64,000 nucleotides of DNA from Pycnococcus provasolii (taxonomy: Eukaryota > Chlorophyta > Pseudoscourfieldiophyceae > Pseudoscourfieldiales). Below are positions 37,914 to 48,480 of the stretch, piece after piece. The stretch lies in the NCBI GenBank assembly GCA_049487715.1, contig CP150567.1:248001-312000 (forward strand), in the 5' to 3' direction. The notes beneath the pieces are model-generated. The model saw only the letters and a program-made list of their open reading frames with translations. It had not been told where the DNA came from and ran no database searches. How positions within the stretch are numbered: the stretch's first letter is position 1; the number at the start of each line of letters is the position of its first letter. The translations under genes were made by a program, and so were the position numbers.

Positions 37914-40823
37914 TCAGTCGAGGTCGTTGACTGTTGATCGACGCAAGCCCTCGCCACTAGGGAGCAACGACATCTCGCCGTCAGTGCAAAGGCGCGTCAC
38001 TTGCGCCTGAAGCTGCGCCACTTGCGCCTGAAGTGCATTGCGCTCCTCACGCACAAGTTTCATCTGCCGGCGAAATGCAGCCATCTGCTGCCTGGTCATG
38101 TACTCGGAGCGTAGGCTTGCGAGGTATCCAGAAGCGAACGAGGGCGCATCGTTCAACAAGGAGGCGACGCCTGATTCGTTGAATTCATCAACATCGCACA
38201 ACACATCACAGACTATGTCTGTGACCGTGTCCATGTCGCGTGGCGCATCTTGGTGGAAGATGGCATCCATGGAATACTCGTCTGGTGCTAGATAGCGATC
38301 GACTATTGCTTCACGAGCCATCGTCCGAACTTTGCATTTCGATACACCCCGAGTCTTCGCCCAGAGCACGTCGAGTGGTTTCATCCCATTTGTTGGAATG
38401 CCAAAATTTGTTGTGCTCAACGGAGTCTCAAGACGGAGTACACCGGTCGTAGGTGCGCACAAAGAGCTTTCATCTGCATAGTTGGAGAGCGCCAGCACGA
38501 GTTGTGTAGCTGCCTTGGTCTGTTCCTTGAGATCGTGTGCCGAATCCGTGCGACGCTGAGAGACCAGGCGGCCCTTTGCGCTGAAGAGGAAAGATGTAGA
38601 GATGCGGAGTGCGAGGTGACCACCTGCTGCAGCGTCGAGCTTCTCGGCTACGATGCGATACAACGACTGCTGATAGTTGATGCTCAGCATAATCGTCAGA
38701 AGCTTCATCACCATGCATCGCAACTTCATCGACGATGTTGGCGAGGCGAGGCAAGAAAGAAGCTGGGGCGCAAAGGATGCGAGGTGTACATGAATCCAGG
38801 TGGAACTGTGTCGAACCACGACCATGAGAATCCCGCAGGCCTTGATCCTCTCTTCCGTCGTGAATCCGTAGTCCAAGCCTTTCAAAAGTTCGATGAGAAC
38901 GAAATGGTTCAGACGATCCCATCCAGTCTTGATGAGCTGATGAATTAGTCGACTCTGTGCACATTCAAAGCTCTCGGCTTCGTCGTAGACATCAAACACT
39001 TCCTCTTCGTCCCACAGCCAGCCATTCTGCACGACGTCGCCAAGCGATCGCCACCAAGATGCATGAGTACGAGGCAACATCGAAACCACGAATCGTGCAA
39101 TCTGCCTCATCAAATGATCGTCATCACACTGCTCGCGAAGCGATGTCATGAGCAATCGGTAAGCCACCTCACGGACGTGGTTGGGCTGAAAGATGCCGAC
39201 GGTCCACGCAAATGCACCGCTGATTCCCTGATCGAGAACGAGAGGTTCGCTGAAGATGCTCACAAGCTCACGTGAAATGCAGTCACCGTCGTCGTCGTCG
39301 TCGTCGTTCTTTTCCTCGTCCTCCTCCTCCTCGACCTCCTCCTCCTTGAGGAATGCGAGCACGGCCTGATGGTATCGAACACGCGAAGCGACGTACCGAA
39401 ATGCCGACTCCACGAAGTACGCAAAGCGGTAACTAAGGGCTGGACGATCTTCCCCTAAGCTTTTTACCTTCTCCGCAGCGCGTTCAAGCATCCACTCAAA
39501 GTCTGACACCAACTCAGAGAGCCAGTCGGGCTCCTCTGCGTGCTTGATAAGTTCTATCTTCACGTTGGCAGCCGACAAGGTCTTGTCACCCACAGAAATC
39601 TGAAACGCATCCTTCTTTCTGTTTGCGTACGCGAGAAAGCTTTCGTTGCCAAGCGGCAAAATCCGTTCAGCACAAGGTTGTGATGCGACAAGGTGCCATA
39701 AGGCGAAGCCCTTGGAGCACAACACCTGTGGATTGTCTGATGTAGACTGTCCTTCCAGGAAGTCAAGGCTGTGATGAGCACAGACGCGGCATATCTGAGG
39801 GAAGTGACCTCCCTCAGTATCAAAGTCGAAGATGGACCCGAAGCGATTCGCCAATGCGTGGTTTGGCAGTGACGATGATGACGAGAATTCCAAGAATGCT
39901 TTGAAGATGTCACGCATGAGATGGCGACGGAGCGCACCTCGTCGTGCCATACTGATGATCGCCAGATGCCATTGAGAGAGCCAAAGCGATTGCTGTTGCT
40001 CTTTCTGTATGGTCGAAAGGTGGAGTTGGATCACCGCGTCAGGTGTGATTTTCTGCTTTTCTTCACCGCGCCATGTCCTTGCTCGGAATTCGGGAAGGTG
40101 CGTGAAATTGACGTCTTTCAGAAATTTGCGCAGGTTCCCACCCTTCGTCTCGAGCGGCGCGTCGTCCGCGGATGCATCATCCTCTTTCGCTGGCGGCGGC
40201 GACCAGTAGTGTGCGACTGCCTCTGGTTTTCGCAAGTCCTCGTTTGTCGCGCGCAGAAATGGCGTCACGTACAGCATGTCTTCGTTGTCATAAACGACCT
40301 CGCGCCATTGTTTGCAAACACACGCACACCTGGCTGTTGTTGACGGCGAAGCGGCGGTTTCGAGAATATATGTGAGTAGCGTCGTGGGAATATTCTCCCA
40401 CTGCGGATGAGAGGGACTCAGAGGAAAGAAATGTGTAAACGCTGGACGAGGAGAGGGATGAGCTCGTACGTGCTGGTGAATCGTGTGTCCGTCGTCCATC
40501 ATCACCACTGGAGTATCAAGGTCGAGTTTTCGAGTTATTCCATCACGACGTGACGGCAAGGATCCGTAGAAGTAGCAGATCCTCATGAGATCCTCGGTGA
40601 CTTGAATGCCAGCTGCGACGAGCACATCTTTGACCGTGTCGCCATTCCTCACGCGACCAACACGAGTCTTACATTCCGAGGTCTTCACAAAGATCTGTAT
40701 GTCCTTCGCTTCTGCGTCTGTGGCTGCGGCTGTGGCTGCGGCTGTGGCTGTGGCTGTGGCTGCCCCTGGATGGAACGCGAGACGCTCCGGCTGAGGAAAT
40801 GCGCGTCGAAGTGCGTCGTCCAT
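37914..40823 (-). CDS. large F-box-like protein with ubiquitin-like N-terminus
   Basis: This is a 969-residue single exon, started at MDDALRRAFPQ. After an Ala/Thr repeat (about 21-35), residues 40-95 (DIQIFVKTSECKTRVGRVRN and following) look like a beta-grasp ubiquitin-like domain. Residues about 140-180 (WENIPTTLLTYILETAASPS, then CACVCKQWREVV) fit an F-box, which recruits SKP1. The long middle is helical with HEAT-like character and an acidic run. The C-terminus ends in a coiled coil (LVREERNALQAQVAQLQAQV). It may be the substrate receptor of an SCF ubiquitin ligase, but no known full-length relative is recognised. Confidence 0.65.
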   Translation of the reverse strand: MDDALRRAFPQPERLAFHPGAATATATAAATAAATDAEAKDIQIFVKTSECKTRVGRVRNGDTVKDVLVAAGIQVTEDLMRICYFYGSLPSRRDGITRKLDLDTPVVMMDDGHTIHQHVRAHPSPRPAFTHFFPLSPSHPQWENIPTTLLTYILETAASPSTTARCACVCKQWREVVYDNEDMLYVTPFLRATNEDLRKPEAVAHYWSPPPAKEDDASADDAPLETKGGNLRKFLKDVNFTHLPEFRARTWRGEEKQKITPDAVIQLHLSTIQKEQQQSLWLSQWHLAIISMARRGALRRHLMRDIFKAFLEFSSSSSLPNHALANRFGSIFDFDTEGGHFPQICRVCAHHSLDFLEGQSTSDNPQVLCSKGFALWHLVASQPCAERILPLGNESFLAYANRKKDAFQISVGDKTLSAANVKIELIKHAEEPDWLSELVSDFEWMLERAAEKVKSLGEDRPALSYRFAYFVESAFRYVASRVRYHQAVLAFLKEEEVEEEEDEEKNDDDDDDGDCISRELVSIFSEPLVLDQGISGAFAWTVGIFQPNHVREVAYRLLMTSLREQCDDDHLMRQIARFVVSMLPRTHASWWRSLGDVVQNGWLWDEEEVFDVYDEAESFECAQSRLIHQLIKTGWDRLNHFVLIELLKGLDYGFTTEERIKACGILMVVVRHSSTWIHVHLASFAPQLLSCLASPTSSMKLRCMVMKLLTIMLSINYQQSLYRIVAEKLDAAAGGHLALRISTSFLFSAKGRLVSQRRTDSAHDLKEQTKAATQLVLALSNYADESSLCAPTTGVLRLETPLSTTNFGIPTNGMKPLDVLWAKTRGVSKCKVRTMAREAIVDRYLAPDEYSMDAIFHQDAPRDMDTVTDIVCDVLCDVDEFNESGVASLLNDAPSFASGYLASLRSEYMTRQQMAAFRRQMKLVREERNALQAQVAQLQAQVTRLCTDGEMSLLPSGEGLRRSTVNDLD

Positions 40824-42956
40824 GATGAGAACGTCACGATTCAAAATGTGAAAAAAAAACGCACGAGTGAAATGGAGAGGCATTTTCGTCGAGAAAATAT
40901 TTCGGGGAAAAAAATCGTATCTGATAGTGTGCCCTTAACGAAGGTTATTTATGGACAGACGCTGTACGCACATACATGTGCGCGCACACTGCATATACTG
41001 TCTCCACGTTCCGTACTTCATACGTACGTGGCAAGACAAACTGAGCTGAAGACGCGATACGACGTTAAAATCTTATTCACAAATAAAACAAAACGTCTTG
41101 CAAGTCCAGCTATAAAGTCAAGCCCTTTATGCGGGATGGGATCATGTGTCCAGAAGGACGCTGACAGGTGAGCGACACGCACGGCACGGCACGGGCGTAA
41201 CAGCGCAGGCACGGCAGGCATGGCCAGGATGAAACGAAATGGGGGAGACGAACCGTTTCTTCGGAACTCGGAGGGACTGATGGAGGGAGGAGAACAACAA
41301 CGTCAAACCAAACGTCTTCAGGAACGTCGTGCGGGACGGGACACCACTTCGTAAGGACTACCAAATTTTACTGTAGGGTGGTATGAACTACATAGAGTAC
41401 CTTAGGAAGCGAGTGCGTGGTTTCCGTGCGTGCATTTCAGTGGTAGACTATTGATAACCAATTGATTGGATTGATGTTTGTCGCTTGCTGTTTCACAGTT
41501 CACAAGCAACACACACACACACACAATCAACACGAACACGTCAGAAGAAGCTTGCACAAAAAAAAAGAAAATGGAAAAGAAAATTGGCCAGAAATGGAAG
41601 AAAATAAAGTTTGCCGTAAATTGAATGGGGAAATGCGCGCGCAAATGAATTAAGATGCCTCCTACCCATAGCTATCGTAAATTTTAGTTGGTAGCATTTG
41701 TACCACATGCAAGACGCGTGTTTGTAAAGGACTTTTAAGGGAGTGGGAGATATTGCTTGCGCGTTGCGCTCGTCCTCCCCACCAGAAAATTGCCTACCTA
41801 CCAGTAAAAATGAGGGAAGGGAGCCATGGACCTGAGCCATGGCGCGAACCTACCAACTACCTTTATTACACTCCGTCCGACCGTCCATGGAGGCATGGGT
41901 CCACATGATTCATAATTTCATAGCAATTCATGGAGACGCGTAAAGTTTACAAACCATCCTCTTTGACCTAGCTAGCTGGTGGTACGTACTACTTTACCTC
42001 CTACTTTACCGCCTACTTTACCGCGTACTTTTTTCACGCTTTTCACAAATCCGGCACGGCGGAGTGCTGTTGATATTCAACCGATGGCTCACAGAGCTTC
42101 TGAGCGAAAAGCGCGCGCTCCCTCCGCCGAATAGAAGGTTCCACGCGTTGTCGTTCTCGCCGTGGCAAGCTCTCTTTAGGCCAAGGCAGGCTGGCAAGGC
42201 GCGCCCCCCACGCCTAGGAACCTACCGTCCACGTAGACGTCCTCCTCCTCTTCCAGGCCAGCCACCAGCCTATAGCGTGTTCCGACTTGACGCGGCAAAA
42301 CTTCCGTTTTTTCCCATCCCAGCCCATCCTCTCGTTCCCAGTCTCACTTTTCATCCTCACTCTCACTCTCAGCACTTGCCTCAGCATTTTAGACTCTACG
42401 CTTTCTTTCTTTCTTTGTGTGTCAGTGTGTGTGTGTGTACTGCATACATAGACTACCTTGGCATTTATCACCAACACTCATTTTGCTCGCTGGCCTGCTT
42501 GCTCCATAGCAACGAACACCTGTCACACGTCTGTGAATTCCAATCCGTGTGGCACTTGAACTTGCATTGTACATTGAACTTGCATTATTCTTGCACACTG
42601 TATCTGCGTGTGAACAACTTGCCTAGCTAAAGTACCCTAAACGGGGCCTAAAGGTATTCACAGGACACAGGGAGGCAGGGAGCCATTCCGTATCAGACTG
42701 ATATCAGAGAACTTGGCAAAAACCACCAAAAACCAAAAACTTTTTTTTCCCGCGAAAAACCAAATCCGGAAAAAAAAACTAAAAAAGTATTCTCAAAAGG
42801 TATTCTCAAGTTCTGTTGCAACCGACACGTCAGCCTTTTTTGCCTCCCCTTCCCGAAAACGCGTTTTTCCCCGGGACGTGTCGAATAATCCGCGCGTCTT
42901 CCGAACCGAACCATCTGCTCCGCCATTCCCACTTTCCCTGCCTACTCTTTTACTCG
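40824..42956. other. 2.1-kb gene-free divergent region
   Basis: This lies between the F-box gene and the Rieske oxygenase gene. It contains short ACAC runs (41508-41524), a CTTTACC/CCTACTTTACCGC triplication near 41993-42030 and poly-A/T tracts. The small open frames have no recognisable domain or composition suggesting coding. Confidence 0.5.
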
Positions 42957-44948
42957 ATGCTCCTCATCAAGGGCATGCCCGCGCTTCGCGTGAGCAACAA
43001 GAATCGTGCTACTGGCACTCACCGTGTTGGGATTCTTTCCAACACGCGCCGCCGCTCACACGCCAAAACTGTCGTGAACAGTCTCAACAACAAGAAAAGC
43101 AGCAGCCCCACTTCTACAAATGACGTGTCGTACGCGCGAGTGCTCCCTCTGCCAACGAAAACACCAAACACGTCTTCTGAGAATGCCGCGAACACGCTGA
43201 CCACCGCCTCGACCACGCCGTTCACGTACGCATTCATGCACTCGTTTGGCTGTGGCGTCGCGGGAGGCGGACTCAACGAGGTGGTGGAAAGCATTCGCAA
43301 CTTTGCGGCACTCACTGCTCAGTACGGACTCGACGCGCTGCTCACACGCCTTCCTGACCGCACACTCTTTCGCCTGCACTGGACGGAAGATCACGTGATT
43401 GGCATCTGCGTATTTGCTCTCATCTACATCATCGAAGTGTTGGTTCTGAGCGTGACGTTACGCGACGAACAAAACAAAGATGCACAGGCTGTCGCAGCAT
43501 CATCCAAACCATCCATGGCGGGAATGACTGCCGCTTTTGTCGACACACCCGTCGTTGTCGATCAACAGCAGCAGCAGGATACAATCGTCGACGCATCCAT
43601 CATCACCACAGAGAAAAATAGGAACACGGCGCCAACCACCACGACAGCCACGGACACCAAGAAAAATCGCTCGCGATATCTGACGCACGTGTGGTACGCG
43701 GTGGCTCTGTCGAGCGACGTCGCGATGGACAAGCCGCTTCCCATCGACCTTTGCGACGAGAAGCTTGTTCTTTTCCGCGGAACTGACGGCGACATCAACT
43801 GCACGAGCTCCATCTGCCCTCACCGTGGCGCACCTCTCTCCATGGGATGGACGAAAGAGGCGACAACGACGACGTCCTCGTCGTGCAGCGGTAGCGGTGG
43901 CAGCAGCAGCAGCAGCAGCAGCAGCAAAGCGTCGTGCATCGTCTGCCCGTACCACGGCTGGGCGTTTGATGGCAAGGGACACCTTCTCGAAGTTCCCGCG
44001 GAAGGTAGCGATGCCACGCTCCCGAAGCGACCACTGCTGACATCTTACCCCGTCCTCGAGCGAGGTGGCTTCGTGTGGGTCTTCTACGATCCAGCACGTA
44101 CGCGCGACGCCAGTCTCTCGGCGACGGAAATCGCAAGCATGCCCGCGACGCCGATTCCAATGATTGCCGAGCTGCTCGCCGCACACAGCCCGGGAGGTCG
44201 AGCCACGCCAGACAGCCGCCAGCGTTGGACCGCGGTGCACGGCAGTTTCGAAATGAAAGCCCCTCACATGGCCGTATTCGAGAACGCCATCGACGTGAGC
44301 CACATTCACTTTTTGCACGGCGGCACGTTCGGTAATGAGGACGTTCCCAGCATTCGCGACATGAAGCTACGCACGGTGGGAGACACTTCGGTGGAAGCAC
44401 GCTTCGAGCTCACGAACAAAAGTCAGCCGTACTTCGAGGTGATCCAGAAGCTCTACAAACAGATGAAGAATCAAAAGGACGTGGATGGCAAGCAGGATGG
44501 TGGCGAGGAGATTTCCATCACGGCCATTGCGATGCTTCCTTGTACGTCTGTGATTGCCTTCGAGCTGAGGGGTGGCCTACGCATGATTACATTCGTCAGC
44601 ACGGTTCCATTGACAGCGACTACATCCGTCAACCGCTATGCGTTGATTCGCAACTTTGCGCACGCGCCGCAGCTCGACGACTACGTGCGTCGCAGTATGG
44701 AGAGCATCCTGACAGAGGATAAGGCTGTTGTCGAGCAGCTGCGTGCTGATTTGATGGACCAGGAGGTGAGCGTGCGGTCTGACCTGCCTCAAGTGGCATT
44801 TCGCAAGCTGCGCAATGCTCACATAGCACGTGGCTACAGCACCGACGCGAACCTTCATCCAAACATGCGCCGGTACGAGCAGAGCGAGGCGGCGAAACTT
44901 GGCGGTTGGCTAAACGCACTCGATGGCATGGAGGGAGAGGCGATTTGA
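42957..44948 (+). CDS. Rieske [2Fe-2S] oxygenase, pheophorbide a oxygenase/Tic55-like
   Basis: This 663-residue protein is started at MLLIKGMPALRV, giving a basic Ser/Arg/Asn-rich plastid transit-type N-terminus. A hydrophobic segment lies near 146-164 (GICVFALIYIIEVLVLSV). The Rieske domain (about 235-365) has CPHRGAPL and CPYHGWAFD, the two Cys-His pairs. The catalytic iron site is NAIDVSHIHFLHGG (Asp and two His, about 444-457). This is the family of plastid oxygenases such as pheophorbide a oxygenase, chlorophyllide a oxygenase and Tic55. It needs ferredoxin-type electrons. Oddly, a Ser/Thr/Gly-rich insertion of about 25 residues splits the two halves of the Rieske centre. TGTAA lies about 100 bp past the stop. 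Confidence 0.88.
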   Translation: MLLIKGMPALRVSNKNRATGTHRVGILSNTRRRSHAKTVVNSLNNKKSSSPTSTNDVSYARVLPLPTKTPNTSSENAANTLTTASTTPFTYAFMHSFGCGVAGGGLNEVVESIRNFAALTAQYGLDALLTRLPDRTLFRLHWTEDHVIGICVFALIYIIEVLVLSVTLRDEQNKDAQAVAASSKPSMAGMTAAFVDTPVVVDQQQQQDTIVDASIITTEKNRNTAPTTTTATDTKKNRSRYLTHVWYAVALSSDVAMDKPLPIDLCDEKLVLFRGTDGDINCTSSICPHRGAPLSMGWTKEATTTTSSSCSGSGGSSSSSSSSKASCIVCPYHGWAFDGKGHLLEVPAEGSDATLPKRPLLTSYPVLERGGFVWVFYDPARTRDASLSATEIASMPATPIPMIAELLAAHSPGGRATPDSRQRWTAVHGSFEMKAPHMAVFENAIDVSHIHFLHGGTFGNEDVPSIRDMKLRTVGDTSVEARFELTNKSQPYFEVIQKLYKQMKNQKDVDGKQDGGEEISITAIAMLPCTSVIAFELRGGLRMITFVSTVPLTATTSVNRYALIRNFAHAPQLDDYVRRSMESILTEDKAVVEQLRADLMDQEVSVRSDLPQVAFRKLRNAHIARGYSTDANLHPNMRRYEQSEAAKLGGWLNALDGMEGEAI

Positions 44949-45114
44949 CGAACGAATTGGGAGCGATTTCTTTTTTTCAATTTTTTGGCTAAGTTGTTGA
45001 CGTACGCATTTTTTTTGTTGGTGTGTCGCGCTTGTCTCCATCTCTTTTTGTAATCAAAACACTTTCATGAATCACAATTTTCAAATCAATTTTACATCGT
45101 TCGTTCGACTTATA

Positions 45115-47367
45115 TTACACGATACCACTGCTTCCCGCATAGTTGCCTGTCACGTCCCAGAGATTCCCGCCGTCGTCGTCGCCGTCGCTGTCGTCACGAC
45201 CACGACCACGACGAACAGTCAAGGGTGTGGTGCGCAGGGCAGTCGCTGTGGGAGTACGATCGCTCACTTCCTCGTCGTCGTCGTCGTCGTCGTCTTCATC
45301 ACCTTCTTCCTGCTCCTGGTCATCTTCTTCATCTTCCTGTTCCTCATCGCCTCGATGCTTAAGAATTGCCATACCGCTTGGATAAATCAATTTCCCGGCA
45401 TTCGAGGCTGCAAGTCGAACTGCATTTTCACGTAGTGCAATCTTGGCCTTTCGCTCAGCTTCCACCTGCTCCTTTGCCTGCTTTTCCACCCAAGGATGGA
45501 TTCGCACGCCTGAAGCAACACTTGGGAGATTGATTTTTTTCTCCGTTTCAGCATCCTTTGCTTCCATGTTCTCGCTCTTCTCCGTCGCCTTCTCGCTCCG
45601 TGCCTCAGGCTCCTCGTTGGCGTCGGTGGGTAGTTCAATTCGGTACACTGACGGGCACCACCCGCTCAAGGATTTAGACTTAGCTTGTCTCGACTTCTCC
45701 TCTTCCTTTTTCTTTTCCTCCTCTCTTTTCCTCCTCCTCTCTTCCTCCTTCTGCTTCTCCTCCACCACCGCCGCTGCCTCTGTCGCCGCTTCCCCTCGCT
45801 CAGCACGCTTACGCTCCTTGAGCCGTTCAAACTCCGAGACTGCCAACGACTGCCATTGGCGCGCACCTCCATGAACGCGCTGGAGCTCCTCGCGTTGCTG
45901 TCTCGCGCGCTCCGCGATGCTCATTGTCTTGGGCACTGCCGCCTCGGCGGCAGTGCCAACGGGAGATGACGAAGATTCAGGTTGATTTCTTGGAGTCTTC
46001 TGAATGGTCGATTTCTCCACGATGCGTTGTCGACAGATTGGACAAGCATCCGATCGTTGGAACAGCCACGGCTTGATGCACTTTGCATGGTACTTATGAC
46101 CACACGGCAGTTGGAGGAGGTCAGGTGACGCAACTTGCCCAGCTTTGCCAGCAAGCGACGACAGGCACAGGGCACAGTCGCCCTCCGCAACCTCGGCGTT
46201 TGGATGTGGGAGTGCGGCGACGAAGGCAGGTTCCGCGATAGGAAGTCGCGAGTTTCCCGGCGGTTCCGGTTGTGCAAGGAATGCAGCCCTCGCTGCCGCG
46301 GCAGTTTCCTCCGATCGTGCACTTGCGAGAGGTGGGAGCACCGTCGTCGTAGCCTGTGATGATTGATCCGACTCCGCCGCATTGGCGGTAGGCCGCAGCA
46401 ACGCCTCGCGCCTCGATTCGGCGCACACGAACATGACGTTGCGGTCGCGCTCCTCCGCGGCATCGCGAAGCCTTTGGCGGAACGATGAGAGCGATGCCTT
46501 GCGCTCGCGCTTGCGTCGGTCGTGGTACTCCTGCCTAGCCTCCATTTCGGCATCGCGGCCGCCGCGAGCCCAAGCCTCGGCGGCAATACGGTCAAGTTCC
46601 TCGACGGGATTGTCGTCGAGGAAAGTGAGCGGTTTGTGCGACGAGATGACGATGCGCCTGTAGTTCGCGACGGTGCACACGTGGTTGCCGGTGAGGTAGA
46701 GCACTTTCACGATGGGAAAGGTTCGCGAGAGCATTTCCTGGAACGAGTCCATGTTACCTATGCGGTTCTCCTTGAGGTCGATGACGTCAGCGTTCTCGAA
46801 GACGCGCTTCGACGCGTTGTCCGTGGCATCTGGCGTAGGGTCCAAGGCTTCAGGCTGTGTCATGCGATTGCACGCGGCGACGAGCGTGCCGATGCGCGTC
46901 GAGCAGTGCTTGAGACTCCTTAGTTCGTTGTTTGACACGTCAAGGTGGCTGAGGTTGACGAGTGCGTCGTGCATCGTCTCTGGCAGCTGGGCAATCCTGT
47001 TATTCGACAGATAAAGCGTTCTCATTTCTTTCATGTGTAGCAAGCCGTCAAAGTTGTCGAGCAGGTTCTGCTCGAGGTGTGCGACGCGAACGCACACGTA
47101 CTTTTCCAGGCATGCGACCTGTCGAAATCCGCAGCTTTGCAGTAGTAGGTGCGTGTTAACTGCGGGTGACCTCCACGCGTTTCTCGATCTCAGAATTCGC
47201 GTGACTTTCAATAGCGTCATGGTTCCGTCACGCTGGGATTTGTCAGGAGCATGATGTTCAGAGGCTGAGGCATCGCTTCCAAACTTAACATGGGAAGGTC
47301 GAGATGACGTGCCTTGCAGGTGTCGTCCCACCTCGAGGTCTTGTGCCGATGCCCAGAAGGAGGACAT
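45115..47367 (-). CDS. DNAAF1/LRRC50-type dynein assembly factor fused to a RING-H2 finger
   Basis: This is a 750-residue single exon. The N-terminal 250 residues match DNAAF1 (LRRC50): [20 protein letters not shown], leucine-rich repeats such as [14 protein letters not shown], and the cap [20 protein letters not shown] followed by AWARGG, which parallels [22 protein letters not shown]. DNAAF1 helps preassemble axonemal dynein arms in the cytosol. Unexpectedly, at about 398-445 there is a complete RING-H2 domain (CALCLSSL ... [18 protein letters not shown] ... CPICRQRI), typical of E3 ubiquitin ligases. A Lys/Glu-rich coiled coil and an acidic tail follow. The whole frame is continuous, so the fusion does not depend on a gene model. 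The start is set at MSSFWASAQ. Confidence 0.85.
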   Translation of the reverse strand: [750 protein letters not shown]

Positions 47368-47452
47368 GTGAGAAACGAAAGGTAACCTTAACTTTATAAA
47401 ATAAAAAAGGCCAGCCGCCCTGTTTAATTTTAAAAAATAATAAATAAATGGC

Positions 47453-47453
<1 letters not shown>

Positions 47454-47496
<43 letters not shown>

Positions 47497-47498
47497 CA
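47454..47498. repeat. (GCAC)n microsatellite
   Basis: About eleven GCAC units lie upstream of the DNAAF1-RING start codon. Confidence 0.95.
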
Positions 47499-48480
47499 CG
47501 TACGTCCGGCCAGCCAGCCAGCCGCAAGTGTGGGGTAAGAAATCACCGGTGGTACTGTACCTTATGTATTGATGTGGTTCAGTGACGTCGTACAGCGTCG
47601 TACAGCGTCGTAAGTGCGATGGTCCCAGCCAAGAAGATCATCTTGGAACCCCGAATCATTTCATCATCAAGACCTCTCCAGTCTCCATCAAGAGAAAAGG
47701 TCCTCCATCATGGCTCCATCATGGCCCGCTGTGGCAAAGAGGTGTGGCAAAGTGGCCGCGACGCCGTGAAGATCAAAGCAACAACAACGGAAGATCAAGG
47801 ATACCACCATGACACCACGAGGAAAGTCGTGAAATGAAAAGGCAAGCCATGGCCGCGCAGGTGCAGGTGGGCCACTGGCCACCTAGGTGGGCCGCGCCAG
47901 TGCAGCGCCAGTGGCCCAAGTTCATTAGTCTAAGCCTCTAAGGGTATCATCACTCCCGACCAGCGTTGGGATCCCCTACAAGCGGGATCCCACCATGGGT
48001 TTTAAAATATGCCCTTGATCCCACCAGATGGTGGGGGCGGGTAGAGGGGGGCGGGTCCCTGAAAATCACAACAGGCTGACAAGGGCGCAGACAGATCGGT
48101 GGTGTTGGCAGACTGGCATGCTTCGATAATCGATACATCGGGGAAGAAGAGGGGAGGGAATGGGAAAACGCGGTAGAGAAGTCCCAGTCGGAATCCGCGT
48201 TTCGCAGGGTTAAAGTTTACCTGTGACCTGTCCTGTGATGAGAGAGGGTCCCTGAGGCCGGATTCCAGGGAAAGAAAGGGGGGTCCCAGGGAGCGGACGG
48301 CGGGAAGAAACACGCGGAAGAAGAAACACAAAACTGTTTCTCGCTGTTTGTCCGCAGACACGTCCGCCGTGCCGGTGGGTCCCTCCCCTTCTTCTGAGGC
48401 TCGTAAGAGGGAGGCTCGCCTGCCCTGCTTCCCTTCCCTCGTTCATAGCATAGCATAGCATAGTCTCAGGAGTTTCCCTC
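47499..48480. other. intergenic region, no gene seen
   Basis: This is the divergent gap between the DNAAF1-RING and coiled-coil genes. It holds GTACAGCGTC repeats near 47590-47612, CAGGTGGGCCACTGGCCACC near 47863-47890 and AGCATAGCATAGCATAG just before the coiled-coil gene. There is no recognisable coding sequence. Confidence 0.5.

Noticed and set aside
42064-42630. 188-residue frame as a gene upstream of the Rieske oxygenase
   Set aside because: Its composition is random, it contains CT/GT simple sequence and has no recognisable motif.
43500-44318. 272-residue antisense frame over the Rieske gene
   Set aside because: It has no domain, and the sense frame encodes a complete oxygenase.
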